A stretch of DNA of 64,000 nucleotides from a virus. How positions within the stretch are numbered: the first letter of the stretch is position 1; the number at the start of each line of letters is the position of its first letter. Location of the stretch: positions 1 to 64,000 of IMG/VR virus record IMGVR_UViG_3300043399_001092; one strand, 5' to 3'. A program made the translations under genes and the position numbers. The notes under the pieces were generated by a model. The model was not told the DNA's origin. It did no database searches and worked only from the letters and a program-made list of their open reading frames with translations. Positions 54,628 through 62,081 of this stretch are shown here, piece after piece.

Positions 54628-56908
54628 TGTTGGATAAAAAAGTTAAAGGGTTTTTTTTGTTTGCATCTTTCTCTATGATTACCTCTTGCTCTTTAAGAGC
54701 CAACGGCAATCCCATTAGTGCTGACACCCCGTCGTAGTTTTCGTCGTCGTTGATGTCAAACATAGCTATCTGCCTTACCGTGTACAAACACGGAAGCCGC
54801 TCAATATTCCTCTTTTTTCCGTCCGGCAACTCTGTTTCATCCAGTAACCAGTCGTTCAAGTATTGCACCAAATTCAACTTGGCTGTTTTGTTGCCCACCA
54901 AATACCCATGCTCTGAAGTCTTGGCTTCGTAAATCCTGGATCCCTTAATAGTCATCGGCCTCACCGACAACACATATTGCTTGTTCTTCTTGATAAACCA
55001 GTGCCTTACGTTTTCACCACGGTTTGCTTCGTACCACAATCCACCCATAGGGTTTCCATAGTACTGCACCAGTTTCTCCAAGTTCTCGTTGTACTTATCC
55101 AAAGTCTCCGGCTTACCGATATACGTAGCCATCAGCATATTCCCAGGATGCCCCTCCGGTAAGTACTTGGGATTGGCAAATACATAGGTTGCTCCCAATG
55201 ATTCACCGCCCAAATTGGATACATAGGGGTCATGTACAATAAAGTACAGGTCTTTCTTCTTCGGGTCAAAGAACTCCGGTTCGTTATAGATAACTACACA
55301 ACCTTCACGTTTGTCCAGTTTATCGCTACCATCTACAAAGGGAGAGGTGATCGGTGTAAGCGTAAAGTCCGGGTTAGCTACAACACCACGGGGTGCATTG
55401 GGATCCCACACCAGTCTTACCGTTTTACCCAAGTCCCTCCAGACATTCCGCTTCAACAACTCTTTCTCCCGTGCCCTTGCTTCTTCCCTCGGCAAGAAAT
55501 TACCACCAGAGGTAATCCACATGTGACTAATTAGCAACGGTGAGTGCATACAAGCTGCCCTATATCCCACAGGGTTGTCCTTCAGCTTATCCAATTTATC
55601 CCAAGCGTTCTTCTTTGCAGCTTCCAAGTCAGTGTTGCCGTTCTTATCCTTGAACGCCATGTCAATCATATAAGCCGGTAAGAACAACCCCGTGCGTCCC
55701 ATTTGTCCCGTGTTCTCCAGTACATCCGGGTATGACACCAAGTCGTAGTCCATTGGATGTAAGAAAATCTGCTTGGCACCTTCTACCTTTTCAATATCAC
55801 CAGACGTACCAAGACCTACCAGTGTACCGGTTTTCCTTGCACCACGCTTAACCGTAAATTCGTTGGACGACCAAGCCACCGGTGCTTCTTCCAACAAACC
55901 AATTTCTTCGATGATGTTGTAGTTGTAACGACCAGAAGCAGCGGCTTCAGCATCGTCTTTGTAGTTTACGTGTTTGGCAAAAGACCCGGAACCAATATTT
56001 ACGTCAATACCGTTGGAACCTTTGACCAGCACCTGTTCCCTCCACGGGGATTTAGCGTTGTTCGGTTTTGTTTCCCCGGCCATGTTGCGGAAAAACGGAC
56101 ATGGTTCATAGTCATCCTCACCCACTTTGCCCCATACCCCTAACTCCGGGTTGATAGCAAACTGTCGCATTTGTTCTTCCATGTACTTAAAGAACTGCGA
56201 AGACTTACCGGTGTTTGATGCACCAATACAAATACCGGCTTCTTCTTGGTTCTGGTTGCGTTTCTTAGCCAAGTACTCATCATAGTTGGTTTCACCACAA
56301 AACAGTATCTCATGTAACGCAAAAGCAGACACCGTATAAGTCTTACCGGATGAACGCGCACCGAACAACATCGCGTTCTTAGGGGGATTCAAGTACAGCG
56401 GCCTACCGTAGTTCTTATCATGTAGCCTCTTACAGTACTCCAAAGGATCCTCCCAACGCTTTAGCTCACCGTTGAGCTTAATACATGAAGTATGCAACTT
56501 GTCTTTGGGAAACTCCCCTTTCCAGGCTTTCTGTAACTCAAGGCTGCAGTTGGTTTCATCGTCATCAGCAAACCCGGAAAACCCTTTTGCCACCAAAAAC
56601 ATGTACGCTATCTCCCAGTCAACGTCACGAAGCATAGGTTTAGCTTTGGTAGAAACTTTCTCCCCGTCATCCCGGACCATTATCCAGAAGTTGATGTAGA
56701 AAAACAGCTTTGGCGGCATAAACCTCCACAACCCAAAGTCGTTGTTCCAGAATCCCTCGATGCACCACCGGGAGTACTGCTGCCACAGATTGATGTACTT
56801 AGGTGACGATGGATGGATACGGGGAATCTCTGGTACTTTCCAGTTGTCCGCGTTCTCGATCCGCGTCCACATCCGCTTCTCAGCATCCAATACAGTCCAC
56901 TTTTCCAT
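54545..56908 (-). CDS. terL: Terminase large subunit (TerL)
   Basis: 787 residues. The ATPase P-loop FGARSSGKT (Gly183-Thr190) and Walker B NIIEEIG (331-337) power DNA translocation. The C-terminal RNase H-like nuclease shows VHDPYV (Asp560) and LWYEANRG (Glu628), plus a late Asp-rich helix near DDENYDGVSALMGLPLA. The length is typical of crAss-like TerL proteins. It is the second gene of a small packaging set: the 178-residue gene ends at its start and the portal overlaps its 3' end by 83 bases. High-confidence call from motifs and order. Confidence 0.93.
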   Translation of the reverse strand: MEKWTVLDAEKRMWTRIENADNWKVPEIPRIHPSSPKYINLWQQYSRWCIEGFWNNDFGLWRFMPPKLFFYINFWIMVRDDGEKVSTKAKPMLRDVDWEIAYMFLVAKGFSGFADDDETNCSLELQKAWKGEFPKDKLHTSCIKLNGELKRWEDPLEYCKRLHDKNYGRPLYLNPPKNAMLFGARSSGKTYTVSAFALHEILFCGETNYDEYLAKKRNQNQEEAGICIGASNTGKSSQFFKYMEEQMRQFAINPELGVWGKVGEDDYEPCPFFRNMAGETKPNNAKSPWREQVLVKGSNGIDVNIGSGSFAKHVNYKDDAEAAASGRYNYNIIEEIGLLEEAPVAWSSNEFTVKRGARKTGTLVGLGTSGDIEKVEGAKQIFLHPMDYDLVSYPDVLENTGQMGRTGLFLPAYMIDMAFKDKNGNTDLEAAKKNAWDKLDKLKDNPVGYRAACMHSPLLISHMWITSGGNFLPREEARAREKELLKRNVWRDLGKTVRLVWDPNAPRGVVANPDFTLTPITSPFVDGSDKLDKREGCVVIYNEPEFFDPKKKDLYFIVHDPYVSNLGGESLGATYVFANPKYLPEGHPGNMLMATYIGKPETLDKYNENLEKLVQYYGNPMGGLWYEANRGENVRHWFIKKNKQYVLSVRPMTIKGSRIYEAKTSEHGYLVGNKTAKLNLVQYLNDWLLDETELPDGKKRNIERLPCLYTVRQIAMFDINDDENYDGVSALMGLPLALKEQEVIIEKDANKKNPLTFLSNNGRIFKQHGHPSGYSIKPKGFGKREIR

Positions 56909-57444
56909 CAGATAATTGCTTTTTCAGATACCGTCATCTTCCTCTGACCTTTACCCACCAACCGGTTCTCCTCTTGCAACATTTCGTCCCTGGCAGATTT
57001 GTAAGCGTCCCAAAGTTTTTTGGTATTGCTCAACATTTTATCCAACGCATCACCGTTCTCAAGGTCGTAAGGTTGAGAAGCAAGAAACTTATCCCGTTCA
57101 ACCAGTTTATCCCTCCAACCCTTGAAGTTCCGCTCCGTGTCCGTCAAACATTTCTCTTCCCAAGCTTTCATACATTCGACAATCAGCTTGTTGTCCCAGT
57201 CAATAGGGTAAAAGTTTTCTTTGACTTGTTCCCTTCGATCGTCAACATTTAAGTTGTATAACGGATTCTTGGACGGATGCGGATCTTGACAAAGAAAGAT
57301 GCACCACATCTCTTTGGACGAGTTCACCGCACCCTTCGACTTGTCCTTCTTGAACAATTCGCAAAACGGCGACAATACCTTCATATGAGGGTTCAGCTCC
57401 CAGAAGTTGTTGTCAATGTCGAATATCTTGGATACGTTGATCAT
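56908..57444 (-). CDS. Conserved protein upstream of TerL (possible small terminase partner)
   Basis: 178 residues. Starts MINVSKIFDIDNNFWELN, with the segment EMWCIFLCQDPHPSKNPLYN and helical C-terminal repeats (LDKMLSNTKKLWDAYKSARDE). The stop overlaps the terL start exactly and the start overlaps the M15 gene by ATGA, so it is translated with packaging genes. A small terminase subunit is the natural guess from position, but no helix-turn-helix or known family was recognised. Confidence 0.6.
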   Translation of the reverse strand: MINVSKIFDIDNNFWELNPHMKVLSPFCELFKKDKSKGAVNSSKEMWCIFLCQDPHPSKNPLYNLNVDDRREQVKENFYPIDWDNKLIVECMKAWEEKCLTDTERNFKGWRDKLVERDKFLASQPYDLENGDALDKMLSNTKKLWDAYKSARDEMLQEENRLVGKGQRKMTVSEKAII

Positions 57445-57911
57445 GGATTTACTACCAGTAGTTTACTCAAACCGGTCGGTCGGCAGTCCAAATGGTTCCA
57501 ACCTTTGGTGTACTCTACGTTCTCCACCGTGGTCAGACCTTTGGCCATCAACCGTTGTTCGTTAGCAAAAATGATTCGGTTGACCTCTTTGCTATCCAGT
57601 TGAGAACGGTCTTTGGAATTGCCGACAAATACCTGGATGTCCACAGCTCTACCAAATTTATGCTGAGAGAACTTGGCACCCATTGTTTCAGTAGGAAGCC
57701 GGAATCCAGACTTGGAACGATTACCTCCCACATGCCAGTTGTTTATTACAATAGACACCTGCTTAGGATAGATCTCTTCAAAAATATCCCGTAGCTCTTG
57801 CAAAAAAGCAATGGTTCGAGGGTCAATAAACCACACCGAACGTTCACCGTAAGCATCCCAAATAGCCTCCGGTACCAGTTCCCGGATGTCAAAGTTGTTA
57901 CTTACTTTCAT
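57441..57911 (-). CDS. Endolysin: M15-type (D-Ala-D-Ala / L-Ala-D-Glu) peptidase
   Basis: 156 residues. Peptidase M15 motifs are clear: KSGFR (Ser68-Arg71), SQHKFGRAVDI with zinc ligands His84 and Asp91, and GWNHLD with His140. The enzyme cuts peptide bonds in peptidoglycan stems and, with no virion domain attached, most likely acts as the lysis endolysin. It lacks a signal peptide, so it would depend on a holin; the candidate holin gene lies far away at 40499. ATGA overlaps with both neighbours. Confidence 0.88.
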   Translation of the reverse strand: MKVSNNFDIRELVPEAIWDAYGERSVWFIDPRTIAFLQELRDIFEEIYPKQVSIVINNWHVGGNRSKSGFRLPTETMGAKFSQHKFGRAVDIQVFVGNSKDRSQLDSKEVNRIIFANEQRLMAKGLTTVENVEYTKGWNHLDCRPTGLSKLLVVNP

Positions 57912-58179
57912 TGATGCGGATGTTTATCGTTACCGTTTTTTTACCCGTCTTGTCCGTAATACGAATAGTCCGGGTACTGTTCATATGCCCCTCATACAAA
58001 GGGTACTTCTTGGTAGCATCCTCAATACGAGGAGCTTTATAGGAAAACACTACGTTTCCGCTGTTGATGTTGATGATTTCCATACATCCACAACCCACTT
58101 CTGCCTTTAGAACATCTTGATCGTGTTCATAGACGTGGATTGTCTTGGTTTTTTCCGTAACCTGAATGTCCATTTCCAT
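57898..58179 (-). CDS. Small beta-rich hypothetical protein
   Basis: 93 residues; an ATG two codons further in is possible. Beta-rich sequence (NSGNVVFSYKAP, RTIRITDKTGKKTVTINI) with a GCGC motif in AEVGCGCMEI. No transmembrane segment. It overlaps the start of the endolysin gene and follows the Cys-rich small gene. Function unknown. Confidence 0.6.
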   Translation of the reverse strand: MEMDIQVTEKTKTIHVYEHDQDVLKAEVGCGCMEIININSGNVVFSYKAPRIEDATKKYPLYEGHMNSTRTIRITDKTGKKTVTINIRINESK

Positions 58180-58185
58180 AGCACC

Positions 58186-58317
58186 TTAGTTGAAGCAACC
58201 GCTTTCGCACGGTTTGGATGAATAAAAAAGATGGGGCGTTTTGCATCCGCAGTTGATGCAGCTCTTTTGAGTCAGACAAAAGGGAGATTTCTTCTCTACC
58301 TTCAGTGCCTTTTCCAT
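58186..58317 (-). CDS. 43-residue Cys-rich small protein
   Basis: ATG at 58317 is chosen over the longer frame from 58416 because the longer one overlaps the upstream gene and a purine-rich AAGGAG lies before 58317. The product has seven Cys/His metal candidates in its last 33 residues (PFCLTQKSCINCGCKT, then KPCESGC). It looks like a small zinc-binding or disulfide-rich peptide. Located between membrane protein and endolysin genes; possible regulator or inhibitor. Function unknown. Confidence 0.55.
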   Translation of the reverse strand: MEKALKVEKKSPFCLTQKSCINCGCKTPHLFYSSKPCESGCFN

Positions 58318-58385
58318 TGCTCTCTTTCTCCTTTTTGGGAAAAACGCTCTGAAAGTATAAAAGAAATGCCCTTCCAAGTACCATA

Positions 58386-58940
58386 CTACCTTTTGAAGAC
58401 TGGAGTAACTAAACATAATTCAAACTTTTCCGGTGACAAAAAACTCTTTTGGGCCAACAGCATACTTCCGCTTTTAAACTGCCAACCCGCTACACCGCTT
58501 ATATTCAGCGGATAACCTATTGCGGCACCAAGATACAAACCTTTTCTGTATTCCGATACCTTCTTCGTTCTGTTGATTGTCACCGTGTTCGTTATTACCC
58601 TCTCCGGTACAGTAACCAAGTACTGAATATTAGACTCATACACCCGGCCGCCGGCTACAATAACGTTCTCAATACTTACCAAACTGTCTTCGATGTTCTG
58701 TACATACCGATACACCGTATCCCTGTACACCGTGTCCCAGTACACCACCGGCACACTGTCAACCAACACCGACTTAATAGTATCTCTACGAACCCGGTTT
58801 ATCAACACCGTGTCCGATACCTGTACCGTATCTATTACAACCTCTCTGTCAACCCGTATCGAACGATCACAGGAACGAAAGGTCATAAATACTAAAGCCG
58901 CCACAAGGACGGCTATGATTATCAATTTTCGATCAAGCAT
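58386..58940 (-). CDS. Membrane-anchored periplasmic protein (spanin-like candidate)
   Basis: 184 residues from ATG 58940 (MLDRKLIIIAVLVAALVFMTF), which gives a classic N-terminal signal anchor. An extended region rich in Val/Asp/Tyr/Thr (DTVYRDTVYRYVQ) follows, ending in a beta region (LYLGAAIGYPLNISGVAGW). This topology occurs in Bacteroidota phage lysis regions and could be an inner-membrane spanin-type protein acting with the nearby M15 endolysin. The start overlaps the upstream gene stop. Role inferred from topology and place. Confidence 0.6.
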   Translation of the reverse strand: MLDRKLIIIAVLVAALVFMTFRSCDRSIRVDREVVIDTVQVSDTVLINRVRRDTIKSVLVDSVPVVYWDTVYRDTVYRYVQNIEDSLVSIENVIVAGGRVYESNIQYLVTVPERVITNTVTINRTKKVSEYRKGLYLGAAIGYPLNISGVAGWQFKSGSMLLAQKSFLSPEKFELCLVTPVFKR

Positions 58941-59539
58941 TGGATAAGGTGCGGAGGAACCAAGAAATATCCAAAATGCGGATTGGTGTAACTCTTCGGC
59001 GGAACATCGTCCGTGGACCAATGCGTAAACCCATGCTCCAAGTAAAAAGCATCAGCCGCTGCCAAATACCTCGGTGTAATAACCACCGGGGACAACTGAA
59101 CCAACGAACCCTGGGGAATACTGTTTACGTTGGAAGCCACTACAAAAGCCTTCCGGGTAAACTTGTCGTAGTCGTTGTCAACAGCCTTAGTACCAACCCC
59201 GGCTTTGGTATCACTCACAATCTTCTTGGCTCCGTTCATCAGCAGAAGAGAACCTTCTTTGATCTCAGGTACTTCGTGGGTAAACACTCTTACCAATACC
59301 CCGTTAAGAGGCTTTAGGCTGCCATACAACGGGTCAATCGTCGTTACCGACTCATTGTACTGCCGGGTAGCTTCAACCTCCTTGTCGTGGTTCTCACGAA
59401 GCTCCTTGAGGCGCATAGACTCCTTTTCTTCAGCAGACAACAATAGCCCACCTTCGGTACGCTCAATGCTCTTAGACACCGAGGGATAAGACACAATCTC
59501 CCTCTTATAAGGGTCTTTGACAAAATCGTTAAAAGTCAT
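58922..59539 (-). CDS. Conserved hypothetical protein with GroES-like strand pattern
   Basis: 205 residues. A helical charged N-terminal third (AEEKESMRLKELRENHDKEV) is followed by LKPLNGVLVRVFTHEVPEI and EGSLLLMNGAKK, then PQGSLVQLSPVVI. The order 'PL..vLVRv....KEGSLLL...' is loosely like co-chaperonin GroES or T4 gp31 strands. This resemblance is weak and could be chance. It might assist capsid folding. It overlaps the IHF-like gene start by 11 bases. Confidence 0.5.
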   Translation of the reverse strand: MTFNDFVKDPYKREIVSYPSVSKSIERTEGGLLLSAEEKESMRLKELRENHDKEVEATRQYNESVTTIDPLYGSLKPLNGVLVRVFTHEVPEIKEGSLLLMNGAKKIVSDTKAGVGTKAVDNDYDKFTRKAFVVASNVNSIPQGSLVQLSPVVITPRYLAAADAFYLEHGFTHWSTDDVPPKSYTNPHFGYFLVPPHLIQCLIEN

Positions 59540-59906
59540 GGTTGCGGTTTTTCGTTCGTTTCACTGTTCTTTCATACTTGCCGTCTGGATTACATATCCA
59601 TCCATCCAGACTTCCATATTCTGCAAGTACATCCTCTCTGTCCCGTATTTCAACCTGTTGCTTTACAGGACGCTTTCTCTGACTCTTGATAACCGATTCT
59701 TCCCAATCAGCTAAAAAAGTCCTATATGCTTCCGATTTATGAGGGTTGTTCTTCCTGGCAATAATCCCCGATTCATTCGGCTGAATACTGCAAAAATGCG
59801 GTATTACAATACCACCACTAACTGCAAACCGATCCCTCATCAATAAGTACATCGACTTCCAGAACTGCTGAACAACCTCCTCCTCAACCGTTCTCTTTTT
59901 TCTCAT
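59529..59906 (-). CDS. HU/IHF-like DNA-binding protein (putative)
   Basis: 125 residues. VEEEVVQQFWKSMYLLMRDR, then GGIVIPHFCSIQP and SGIIARKNNPHKSE, match the HU/IHF layout: helix, beta turn 'v.ipgfG.f', then an arm with R-x-NP. The arm is shorter than usual and the C terminus (KSQRKRPVKQQVEI, TVKRTKNRNHDF) is basic. crAss-like phages are known to encode an IHF-like protein in the virion block. DNA bending or packaging is the expected role. The call is from pattern alone. Confidence 0.5.
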   Translation of the reverse strand: MRKKRTVEEEVVQQFWKSMYLLMRDRFAVSGGIVIPHFCSIQPNESGIIARKNNPHKSEAYRTFLADWEESVIKSQRKRPVKQQVEIRDREDVLAEYGSLDGWICNPDGKYERTVKRTKNRNHDF

Positions 59907-60301
59907 TGCTTGTTCAACTTAAAGCAAACAGCAAACTCTACTTCCTCGTGCCGCAGAATACCCTTGGCAAATATCTTCCACTTCTCATTCAATCCCATTG
60001 CTCCCGTAGCACTGTCGTACCACACAACATCCTCCTTGACCAAATCACCCTTAGTGATGTAGATCAAACTCTTCTTACACTCCATTTCTTTGCAGAAATA
60101 CTCCATGTCACTCTCCGATGATGTACTCCATACCCGGTCCGGGTACTCCATCATCAACGACAACATCTTTATCTCCCGGTCACGAAGACCAGTCTTCAAC
60201 ATGTCCAATAGACAATAAAAAGCATCCGAAGGCTTCACCTCCAAAAACTTCTTATTAACTACTATACTGCTTATTCCTTCAGTTACGTTTAAGTACATCA
60301 T
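59903..60301 (-). CDS. First gene of the late block, possible DNA-binding protein
   Basis: 132 residues from the ATG pair at 60301-60296 (MMYLNVTEG); a TTG at 60307 is an alternative. Helical with LRDREIKMLSLMMEYPDRVW and MEYFCKEMECKKSLIYI, reminiscent of a winged-helix or sigma-like arrangement but not assigned. It is the promoter-proximal gene of the 58 kb minus-strand block, so a regulatory role is plausible. It overlaps the IHF-like gene by ATGA. Confidence 0.6.
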   Translation of the reverse strand: MMYLNVTEGISSIVVNKKFLEVKPSDAFYCLLDMLKTGLRDREIKMLSLMMEYPDRVWSTSSESDMEYFCKEMECKKSLIYITKGDLVKEDVVWYDSATGAMGLNEKWKIFAKGILRHEEVEFAVCFKLNKQ

Positions 60302-60660
60302 ATTCAAAGTAGTTAATTACCGTTTCTTCAGAGATGCTCTCTCCCCCTGGCCGCGATTAGGTTTTAACCTCTTCGCAACTTGGAGGACCTTACATCCCCG
60401 GATGACCAACAAGTTTCATCTACGCCGTACGTTCGTCTCTCGACCTCACCTCCAGGAGAACTCCAAAAGCTAAAATATCCCCAATAGCACATGTTCTCCC
60501 CCGTAGAATCCCCTCCATGTTGATCTCACAGCCTCCCGTTCATTATGTTTCTCCTAAGAGCATGAACATCTTGCTGCCGAGAGCCAAGGTCTTTACTGCA
60601 TTTCGAATGGTATGTATCCCTGGCGAGTCGGATCGCTATCTTCATAGCAACGCAAATATA
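60302..60660 (-). other. Long non-coding leader of the late block
   Basis: No convincing gene is seen on either strand; the short open frames here lack good starts. On the minus strand it would form a ~340-base 5' leader from the box at 60653. Short hairpins are visible (AGGT-TTTA-ACCT near 60359, CATC-CCCG-GATG near 60394). It may hold a regulatory or structured RNA, but no known riboswitch was recognised. Confidence 0.45.
60653..60660 (-). promoter_or_regulatory. Promoter-like -7 box for the late block
   Basis: Minus strand TATATTTG matches the Bacteroides TAnnTTTG box and equals the box at 40437-40444, both followed by GC. AT-rich tracts (AAAAAATTTTT repeats at 60694-60740) lie upstream and would bend DNA. 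No standard -33 element is visible. Confidence 0.4.
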
Positions 60661-60750
60661 CAACCACTTTACTCTGTTTTTAGTTCCTGCACTCAAAAAA
60701 ATTTTTCTGGAAATTTTTGGAATCCTACAAAAAATTTTTATGGTGAGTTG

Positions 60751-60811
60751 TGGATGGGGGTTTCCCCCACCATACCCCGGTATTAACGACAGGGGCGATA
60801 TTGCCCCCGTC
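60751..60811 (+). promoter_or_regulatory. Two tandem GC-rich hairpins in early leader
   Basis: The first hairpin (60751-60772) pairs TGG-A-TGGGGG with CCCCCACCA around TTT. The second (60788-60811) pairs GACAGGGGC with GCCCCCGTC around GATATT with one mismatch. Both lie before the ATG at 60830 without a T run, so they are not terminators; they start the hairpin array described in the findings. Confidence 0.7.
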
Positions 60812-60829
60812 ATTCAAAATAACTTCGTT

Positions 60830-61267
60830 ATGGAGAACATTTTTCTTGGGTTTGAACCCGAAATCAACGAAGTGACCGGTGCCCTCGAGTGGCACGGTCG
60901 TGCTACAGTAGTAAGCGTTGACGACGAGGTCGTCGAACGCACAGCCAAAGACAATAGCGTAAAACGCTATCGTCGAATGACAATCTCTCTCCGCAACTTT
61001 GCGGGAGAGACCGTCCTTTCACCGTGCAACACGCCGGTGAAAGACACCGTGACCGAACCAAAGGTCGGTCAGGTGATCGACGTGCGGTATTCCTACCGCA
61101 ACGGTCGGACCGATTTCAATCGGTCCTTCCCGAAAGGCTCATCGTCTCGGTTAACCGAGAACGATATGCGCCAAGACCTTGCTAATCAGCATTTCGCTGA
61201 TAAGCTCAAGGCCTTGAAAAACTTCACGGCGGCCGTCAAGGTTGAACCCACCGGAGCTACTGAATAG
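60830..61267 (+). CDS. First early gene, hypothetical protein encoded by hairpin-saturated sequence
   Basis: 145 residues from ATG 60830 (MENIFLGFEPEINEV). The longer frame from 60740 runs through the two leader hairpins and is unlikely. Beta-rich N-terminal half (WHGRATVVSVDDEVVERTA), a middle with RMTISLRNFAGETVL, and a helical C terminus (RQDLANQHFADKLKALKNF); an OB-like nucleic-acid binder is possible but not shown. The coding sequence itself forms about eleven consecutive stem-loops (60874-61240), for example GACGAC/GTCGTC within a larger stem at 60915-60940. A terminator follows. Function unknown. Confidence 0.75.
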   Translation: MENIFLGFEPEINEVTGALEWHGRATVVSVDDEVVERTAKDNSVKRYRRMTISLRNFAGETVLSPCNTPVKDTVTEPKVGQVIDVRYSYRNGRTDFNRSFPKGSSSRLTENDMRQDLANQHFADKLKALKNFTAAVKVEPTGATE

Positions 61268-61274
61268 TAGCTCT

Positions 61275-61292
61275 GGGGGTTCACCCCTTTTT
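61275..61292 (+). terminator. Short intrinsic terminator
   Basis: GGGG (61275-61278) pairs with CCCC (61284-61287), followed by TTTTT, eight bases after the first early gene. Short stem, so termination may be partial. Confidence 0.6.
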
Positions 61293-61296
61293 ACCT

Positions 61297-61660
61297 TTTG
61301 ACGATAAGGGTGGTACCAACCACGCACACCGTCAAACGTTGATGCAGTTACGTAAAAACTGCAAACCACCCACGCAAACTTCCCCGCAGGGGGTAAACAT
61401 ACACCTCTTCATTATGAATTGTTGTGTGGAGTTTGCATAAGAAGAGTGAGAGAAAAATCACTATAATATAACCGGTTACTGCCCTTACACATGGCGCCGC
61501 AGTAAGTAATGTGTAACTGACCGAATCAATAGTGTAGTGTTGCTTTAAATATGTATCTTTGGTCGCAAGACACTGGTACATAGCACTATTGATCGTAATG
61601 ATTTACTGTTGGGTTAGCGACCGACAGTTAGTATACCGTTTCGCTAACGGTGCGTGGCTT
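61297..61660 (+). ncRNA. Candidate structured RNA region with two pseudoknot-like folds
   Basis: No gene is seen in this gap. In order: TTTGACG/CGTCAAA (61297-61336) enclosing GTGGT/ACCAC; TGCAGTT/AACTGCA (61343-61363); CCCC/GGGG (61382-61392). Next comes an interleaved pair, TTACTGC/GCAGTAA (61476-61482 with 61499-61505) and TTACACAT/ATGTGTAA (61485-61492 with 61509-61516). An inverted repeat TCAATAGTG/CACTATTGA follows (61526-61534 with 61584-61592). Last is a hairpin ACTGTTGG/CCGACAGT (61605-61628) whose 8-base loop GTTAGCGA is fully complementary to 61641-61648. A promoter-like TATCTTTG lies at 61554-61561. No known RNA family was recognised. Confidence 0.55.
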
Positions 61661-61697
61661 ATCCTACTTAAACGGCCCAGAAAACGATAGTAGGCGG

Positions 61698-61765
61698 GAA
61701 ACATTCGTCCAGTGGTAGGACACCTGATTCTTCAGGAGGCAAGGGTTCGATTCCCTTATGTTTCG
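61698..61765 (+). tRNA. tRNA-like element with shortened anticodon loop
   Basis: The cloverleaf is almost complete. The acceptor stem GAAACAT/ATGTTTC is a perfect 7 bp (61698-61704 with 61758-61764). The D arm is GTCC-AGTGGTA-GGAC and the variable loop AGGC. The T arm is AAGGG-TTCGATT-CCCTT, the discriminator G, and no CCA is encoded. The anticodon arm is only 14 bases, CCTGA-TTCT-TCAGG, so the loop has four instead of seven bases and no readable anticodon. Length is 68 bases. It resembles a tRNA from which exactly three loop bases were lost. It may be a decayed tRNA, a functional tRNA-like RNA or a processing signal. Confidence 0.65.
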
Positions 61766-61797
61766 CATTTCTTTCACCATTTAATTCTTTTTCTGTC

Positions 61798-62016
61798 ATG
61801 GAAACAGTTTATGTTCAGATAGATGCGACTGTCTCCTCCGATGAGCGTGGGGAGAAAGTCCATGCTATTATCACCTCTATGTCTGGAGAGGTGATAGTGG
61901 ATGCGGTGTTTGGGGATTGTTTCTCCGCACCGACACCAGACGCTTCGGGTAAACCGAAGCAAGTCCGTCGTAGAGAGATCTACGAAGACTGGATTCAACG
62001 TTACGGAAAGCGTTGA
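61798..62016 (+). CDS. Small early protein, hypothetical
   Basis: 72 residues (METVYVQIDATVSSDERGEK). Beta-strand N terminus, basic helical C terminus (KPKQVRRREIYEDWIQRYGKR). No known family. The coding sequence contains perfect stems such as TATCACCTCT/AGAGGTGATA (61869-61896), GCTTCGG/CCGAAGC (61942-61960), TCGTAGA/TCTACGA with outer AGTC/GACT (61962-61990) and CAACGTT/AGCGTTG (61996-62015). The start lies in a pyrimidine-rich leader without Shine-Dalgarno, normal for Bacteroidota. Confidence 0.7.
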   Translation: METVYVQIDATVSSDERGEKVHAIITSMSGEVIVDAVFGDCFSAPTPDASGKPKQVRRREIYEDWIQRYGKR

Positions 62017-62020
62017 GTCC

Positions 62021-62053
62021 AAGGGGGCGCAGCATCCCTTTATCACACTGCAT
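62021..62053 (+). repeat. Intergenic pseudoknot-like element, copy 1
   Basis: AAGGG (62021-62025) can pair with CCCTT (62036-62040), while GCAG inside the loop (62029-62032) can pair with CTGC (62048-62051). It shares GCAGCATCCCTTTA and a following ACTGC-ATTT with the next gap (62344-62381). A pyrimidine-rich leader follows up to the next ATG. Confidence 0.55.
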
Positions 62054-62081
62054 TTCTTTTCATCCTTAATACTTTTTTATC

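Noticed and set aside
60517-60813. Small open frames on both strands in the divergent gap
   Set aside because: No good start context, overlap with promoter-like and hairpin elements, and no recognisable protein features.
61297-61660. tmRNA as an explanation for tRNA-like part plus pseudoknots
   Set aside because: In tmRNA the tRNA halves flank the pseudoknots; here the tRNA-like element is contiguous and lies after them, and no tag-peptide reading frame was seen.
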